Positions 62,671-64,000 of a stretch of DNA of 64,000 bases are shown here, piece by piece. The stretch comes from Acetanaerobacterium elongatum. Lineage in GTDB: Bacteria; Bacillota; Clostridia; Oscillospirales; Ruminococcaceae. Numbering within the stretch: the stretch's first letter is position 1; every line of letters starts with the position of its first letter. The position numbers were made by a program, and so were the translations under genes. The notes below the pieces were generated by a model. The model had not been told where the DNA came from, ran no database searches, and saw nothing but the letters and a program-made list of their open reading frames with translations. Location: the NCBI RefSeq assembly GCF_900103835.1, contig NZ_FNID01000018.1, positions 1-64,000 of the forward strand, written 5' to 3'.

Positions 62671-63087
62671 ATGCAGTTAAGTATCGAAGAAGCCAGTAAT
62701 CCTAAGCTTAAAAGCCCTTTAGCGCTTGCCTTTTTAGGCGATGCCGTCTATGAACTGCTTGTACGTGAGCACCTTTCTCAGCAGGGAAGCATGCCAGCGC
62801 ATGCGCTGCATGTGCTGGCCGTACGTTTAGTGCGCGCCTCGGCGCAGGCGCACGCCACAGAGCTTATCGCCGGGGTACTCACCGAGGAAGAAACAGCCAT
62901 TCTTAAAAGAGGGCGAAACGCCAACAGTACTACCGTGCCTAAGAACGCCAACCCCGCCGATTACCGCATGGCCACCGGGCTGGAAGCTTTATTTGGTTAC
63001 CTGTACTTAAAAGGGGAGCAGCAGCGTATAAATGAGCTGTTTAAGATTATCTGGCAGTCGTATTGTGAAGAGAACCGGCAGGAATAG
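62671..63087 (+). CDS. mrnC: Mini-ribonuclease III
   Basis: The roughly 138-residue protein is a single RNase III catalytic domain without the RNA-binding domain. Visible features are LALAFLGDAVYELLVREHL (active-site Asp), KRGRNANSTTVPKNANPADYR (substrate loop) and ATGLEALFGYLYLKG (active-site Glu). It matures 23S rRNA in Firmicutes. I place the start at 62671; the frame also has an ATG at 62659 abutting the ribosome binding site. Confidence 0.95.
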   Translation: MQLSIEEASNPKLKSPLALAFLGDAVYELLVREHLSQQGSMPAHALHVLAVRLVRASAQAHATELIAGVLTEEETAILKRGRNANSTTVPKNANPADYRMATGLEALFGYLYLKGEQQRINELFKIIWQSYCEENRQE

Positions 63088-63092
63088 AATAA

Positions 63093-63127
63093 AAGAGCCG
63101 CCCTCGGTTTTTCGAAAGGCGGCTCTT
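63093..63127. terminator. Bidirectional terminator
   Basis: AAGAGCCGCC (63093-63102) pairs with GGCGGCTCTT (63118-63127). A- and T-rich flanks serve the convergent mrnC and CheX-like genes. Confidence 0.8.
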
Positions 63128-63146
63128 GCTGTATGTATTCAAGATT

Positions 63147-64000
63147 TTATTCAGGCAGCTCCCCGGAAAGCAGGAAGTTTACCGTTCCAAACGGGAAGCC
63201 TATCGGTACAATAAAGAGGTTTTTAAATCCGTTAAGGATCTTATCGCTTTCATAGTCTTGCGGCTCAAGGTCGAGTTCCACGGCAAGCGAATTAGAGGTA
63301 TTCACGGCAAACAGGCCATTGTGCAAATTCAAAAACTCGCCAACCGAAGCCTTCACGTATTCGTCGTTTTCAGTAAAGCGTTCCTGCGCATAACGTGATG
63401 CAAAGGCTGTAAACGCATCATTGGAAGCCTCAATTGCGGTAAAGATCTGCTCGGAGCCCTTAATCACCTGTATGGCGGCTTGTTTGCAGGCGTGCAACTG
63501 TACCGTGGAAGAGGGCAAAAGGGTAAAATCATCGCCGATAAAGCGAATAATATTCTTTAACAGCAACGAAACATAGTCGGCGTATAAGTCGCCTTTTGTG
63601 CCCGCAAGGCTAAAGCCATAGAAGTCGCTGATAACCGAGCGCACAGAAGCAGCCTTTTCGTCGGCAAACTCCGCCTCCGTAATCTTAGCGGAACGCTTGT
63701 AGGAATCAAGCGCTATCGCAAATTGGCCGTTTGTCATACAGCCGCTTTCCACCAGTGCCTGCCCAAGCAGCAGGTAGCCGGTTTTCTGCGAGGTCAGCAG
63801 TTCGTTAACCTGATCCGGGGTCATATAGCCCATCTCAACGGCCAGATCCCCCATTCGCTTATCGGTGTGCATCTGCATTTTATGCAGCTTATCCACCTGT
63901 TCCGCAGTCATATATCCCGCGTTGATGGCCAGCACCCCAAGCTTGACATGCACCTTCTTTTGCAACTCAAGTGCTTGCGCGAGCTGTTCGGAGGTTACCA
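63147..64000 (-). CDS. CheX-like chemotaxis-phosphatase domain protein with N-terminal MshEN-like repeats (partial)
   Basis: The coding frame is open to the window edge, so the N-terminus is missing; an internal TTG at 63965 is not the start. The visible 284 residues begin VTSEQLAQALELQKKVHVKL and show three tandem segments of about 35-40 residues with the pattern LGxLAxxxGYMTxxQVxxL, like the N-terminal domain of GspE/MshE ATPases. A C-terminal alpha/beta domain follows, resembling CheX/CheC (SVRSVISDFYGFSLAGTKGD, then EFLNLHNGLFAVNTSNSLAV). Such proteins bind c-di-GMP or act on CheY-P; neither is shown here. Confidence 0.7.
   Translation of the reverse strand, partial: VTSEQLAQALELQKKVHVKLGVLAINAGYMTAEQVDKLHKMQMHTDKRMGDLAVEMGYMTPDQVNELLTSQKTGYLLLGQALVESGCMTNGQFAIALDSYKRSAKITEAEFADEKAASVRSVISDFYGFSLAGTKGDLYADYVSLLLKNIIRFIGDDFTLLPSSTVQLHACKQAAIQVIKGSEQIFTAIEASNDAFTAFASRYAQERFTENDEYVKASVGEFLNLHNGLFAVNTSNSLAVELDLEPQDYESDKILNGFKNLFIVPIGFPFGTVNFLLSGELPE

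Overview
The window comes from a low-to-mid GC, anaerobic, endospore-lineage Firmicute of the class Clostridia. The evidence is gene content and order: Rex, TepA/YlzJ/SpoIIIE-type FtsK, L21-Prp-L27-Obg with a cleavable L27 N-terminus, Mini-RNase III, a short putative-type aconitase, paired YmfF/YmfH peptidases and AAAGGA-type ribosome binding sites. I would guess the Oscillospirales/Ruminococcaceae side of the class, but the sequence alone does not fix the family.

Layout. 1-440: 5S rRNA and hairpins. 543-4415 (minus): aconitase, isocitrate dehydrogenase and the redox regulator Rex. 4619-6310 (minus): an acetyltransferase and an MFS exporter. 6783-14508 (plus): tepA, ylzJ, uppP, ftsK/spoIIIE, a YgiQ radical SAM protein, a ComEC-like metallo-beta-lactamase and DUF3006. 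14587-17543: a NERD protein, then the NAD salvage pair pncA-pncB. 18221-37962: the accessory centrepiece described below. 38046-39650: a decayed strip with gene fragments, one intact tRNA-Thr(CGT) and at least three degraded tRNA copies. 39674-47196: SGNH hydrolase, DUF4358 lipoprotein, small membrane protein, HD hydrolase, SulP transporter, NadE and MutY. 47445-54845: a 2466-residue cyclic beta-1,2-glucan synthase-like protein. 54994-63087: two M16 peptidases, Lgt, FolD, L21-Prp-L27, Obg and Mini-RNase III. 63147-64000: a CheX-like protein cut by the window edge.

The centrepiece combines three units. (1) A ribose-type ABC importer (lipoprotein, ATPase, permease) runs straight into S-methylthioribose kinase (mtnK) and methylthioribose-1-phosphate isomerase (mtnA). 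(2) A DeoR-type repressor lies on the opposite strand, with a perfect 16-bp palindrome in front of it. (3) A bacterial microcompartment (BMC) operon encodes a class II sugar-phosphate aldolase, a CoA-acylating aldehyde dehydrogenase, four BMC-H shell proteins, PduL phosphotransacylase, a BMC-P vertex protein, a solute-binding-fold protein without a signal peptide, a CoA-disulfide-reductase/NADH-oxidase-like flavoprotein, a CoA-transferase-fold pair that lacks the usual catalytic glutamate, an iron alcohol dehydrogenase, and DhaK/DhaL.

The inferred pathway is: a 5-substituted ribose (5-deoxyribose or 5-methylthioribose) is imported, phosphorylated by MtnK and isomerised by MtnA. The ulose-1-phosphate is then split inside the shell into dihydroxyacetone phosphate and a volatile aldehyde (acetaldehyde or 2-methylthioacetaldehyde). 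The aldehyde goes to acyl-CoA and acyl-phosphate (ATP) or to the alcohol (NAD+ recycling). This amounts to a compartmentalised DHAP-shunt metabolosome for salvaging the sugar left by radical-SAM and polyamine metabolism.

Several intergenic gaps in the BMC operon and before housekeeping genes are filled by related palindromic repeats that end at the ribosome binding site. These form a second, independent pattern worth following.
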